DNA of 64,000 nt from an uncultured Roseburia sp. (GTDB lineage Bacteria; Bacillota; Clostridia; Lachnospirales; Lachnospiraceae), in assembly GCA_934317215.1 (NCBI GenBank), contig CAKREH010000016.1:23999-87998 (forward strand), read 5' to 3'. Below the pieces are notes generated by a model. That model searched no databases. It saw nothing but the letters and a program-made list of their open reading frames with translations, and was not told the DNA's origin. Below are positions 63,142 through 64,000 of this stretch, one piece after another (the first letter of the stretch is position 1; the number at the start of each line of letters is the position of its first letter). Made by a program: the position numbers and the translations under genes.

Positions 63142-63429
63142 TTATAAAATAGCCCCGATCACCAGCCCGAAGAGAAAGATTCCTGCTAAAATCAAATCTT
63201 TTTTACATGTGCGGTTCCTTTTATGGTTTAACAATGCATTGATCAGCCAGAAAACGATGCACAAAGGGGTAAAAATATAAAAAGTTTCATAAATACCTGT
63301 AAAATGAACTACAGTAAGTACAATGATAGAAAATCCTATGATATATTGGGTGATCGTCAGTATTTTTTCAGCAATGGAAAGATTTTCATCGGGAAAAATT
63401 TTTATAGTCTGGGTGGAATGTTCGCTCAT
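63142..63429 (-). CDS. Small membrane protein, hypothetical
   Basis: 95 residues with three helices: about 26-47 (ILTITQYIIGFSIIVLTVVH), 49-66 and 79-95. It has no recognised family. It converges on the germination gene with 13 bases between stops. Its start has AAAGG upstream, and repeat copy C begins only 24 bases further, so any promoter must be inside or beyond that element. Confidence 0.55.
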   Translation of the reverse strand: MSEHSTQTIKIFPDENLSIAEKILTITQYIIGFSIIVLTVVHFTGIYETFYIFTPLCIVFWLINALLNHKRNRTCKKDLILAGIFLFGLVIGAIL

Positions 63430-63452
63430 GATAATGCCTTTCTTTTCTGTGC

Positions 63453-63764
63453 GATTCGGGTGTCAAAAGGTGGTTTCAATTTTTGGATTGGCAAATTGCA
63501 CAAAGCCGAGTCTATTTTGTTCCGTTGTCCGAAAATAAGAAAATCTAAGTCTGCCTGAATTGGGTTACGACGGAGTGACGTGTACGTCTTAAACGCCCCG
63601 TCCGTGGGGCGTTAAGACTTTTGCTGCCATCCATGGCAGCAAAACACTATACATTAACAGGCAGACTAAGATTTACTAATTTTCTTCCAAAGTCACAAAA
63701 GCAGTCTCGACTTTGTGCAATTTGCCAGCCGCTAAGTTGTGAACCACCTTTTGATACCCGAATC
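63453..63764 (+). repeat. Nested inverted-repeat element, copy C
   Basis: Terminal arms GATTCGGGTGTCAAAAGGTG (63453-63472) and its partner at 63745-63764 match at all but one position. Inner arms GGCAAATTGCACAAAG flank the core: TTCCGTTGTCCGAAAATAAG (63520-63539) and CTAAGATTTACTAATTTTCT within 63658-63696. Hairpins lie at 63586-63618 (GTCTTAAACGCCCC, loop GTCCGT) and 63619-63644 (TTTTGCTGCC, loop ATCCAT). It shares CGGAGTGACGTGTAC (63570-63584) with copy B. The rest of the window after 63764 shows no gene. Confidence 0.88.
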
Positions 63765-64000
63765 CGGTGTGTGAATATATTGTTATAATGGTATGCTTTT
63801 CAAGCAGTTTATCTAAAGAAAATGATAACATTCCTGTTCCGTCTGTACAAGTAACAATCAGGCGAAAAGCAATTTAACACTGTATAAAAACCCAGATAAG
63901 TGGAATACTCCTCCTATCAAACAGAAAAAAGCAATCTGGTGATATGTCAAGCTAATTTTTTAAATGATTTTGATATGTATTTCAGAAAAAAGGGTAACTT

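Noticed and set aside
60633..63764. Inverted repeats as IS200/IS605 or other insertion sequence ends
   Set aside because: No transposase frame lies between or beside them, each element is complete at about 280-350 bases, and the termini differ among copies.

Overview
The window looks like chromosomal DNA of a spore-forming, low-to-moderate-GC member of the Clostridia, most likely Lachnospiraceae of the Roseburia/Agathobacter type. The clues are an alpha/beta-type small acid-soluble spore protein, a GerA-type germinant receptor, many AGGAGG-like ribosome sites, consensus sigma-A promoters and a large Gram-positive surface-polysaccharide locus with a LytR-CpsA-Psr ligase. The genus is inferred from gene content and sequence style. 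No rRNA, tRNA, CRISPR array, transposase or phage gene was seen.

Layout. Bases 1-8550 carry housekeeping genes: a kinase fragment, an Fe-S aldo/keto reductase, a KtrAB potassium uptake pair, a DUF1653 protein, a methyltransferase, a CYTH protein, a DJ-1 family protein and a spore protein. Bases 8680-33550 are the first half of the glycan locus. An operon from a consensus promoter at 8682 encodes GtrA, two polyprenyl-phosphate-sugar synthases, a secreted transglutaminase-like protein, a DUF3048 lipoprotein, a Wzz-like protein, a Wzy-like protein, a glycosyltransferase and an acyltransferase. A minus-strand island holds three decoration genes. A second plus-strand operon encodes a GtrII-like transferase, a UbiA/phosphoribosyl-transferase homologue, a GT-C protein, a GT11 fucosyltransferase, an ABC exporter, a second fucosyltransferase-like protein, a TagA/WecG transferase, an asparagine-synthase family amidotransferase and an acyltransferase. 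Bases 33800-38240 hold an AraC-type regulator divergent from gmd-fcl-manC, which makes GDP-L-fucose, the expected donor for the two fucosyltransferases. Bases 38490-50690 hold a BlaI/BlaR1 pair, a metallo-beta-lactamase-fold protein, ugd, more glycosyltransferases, the initiating WbaP-like phosphotransferase, an LCP ligase and an HtrA protease. Bases 50890-53600 encode MurL and a MurD-type ligase, the glutamate-epimerising alternative route of peptidoglycan synthesis. Bases 53830-63430 hold rarA, an aminotransferase, ispE, a GntR regulator and a germinant-receptor pair in which the B and C subunits are fused.

Taken together, genes from 8.7 to 49 kb can build a fucosylated, acylated and possibly ribose- and amide-modified wall polysaccharide: nucleotide-sugar supply, WbaP-like initiation, assembly, ABC or Wzy-type export and polymerisation, periplasmic-side decoration through polyprenyl-phosphate sugars, and LCP-mediated attachment to the wall.

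The most unusual signal is non-coding. Three intergenic elements (373-650, 60633-60979 and 63453-63764) share a conserved core of about 178 bp with two hairpins whose stems differ but whose six-base loops match. Each core sits inside long inverted arms that pair within a copy; those of the first copy are unrelated in sequence to the other two. A fourth, different nested inverted repeat lies at 797-1072. These look like a family of structured mobile elements or RNAs with no gene of their own.
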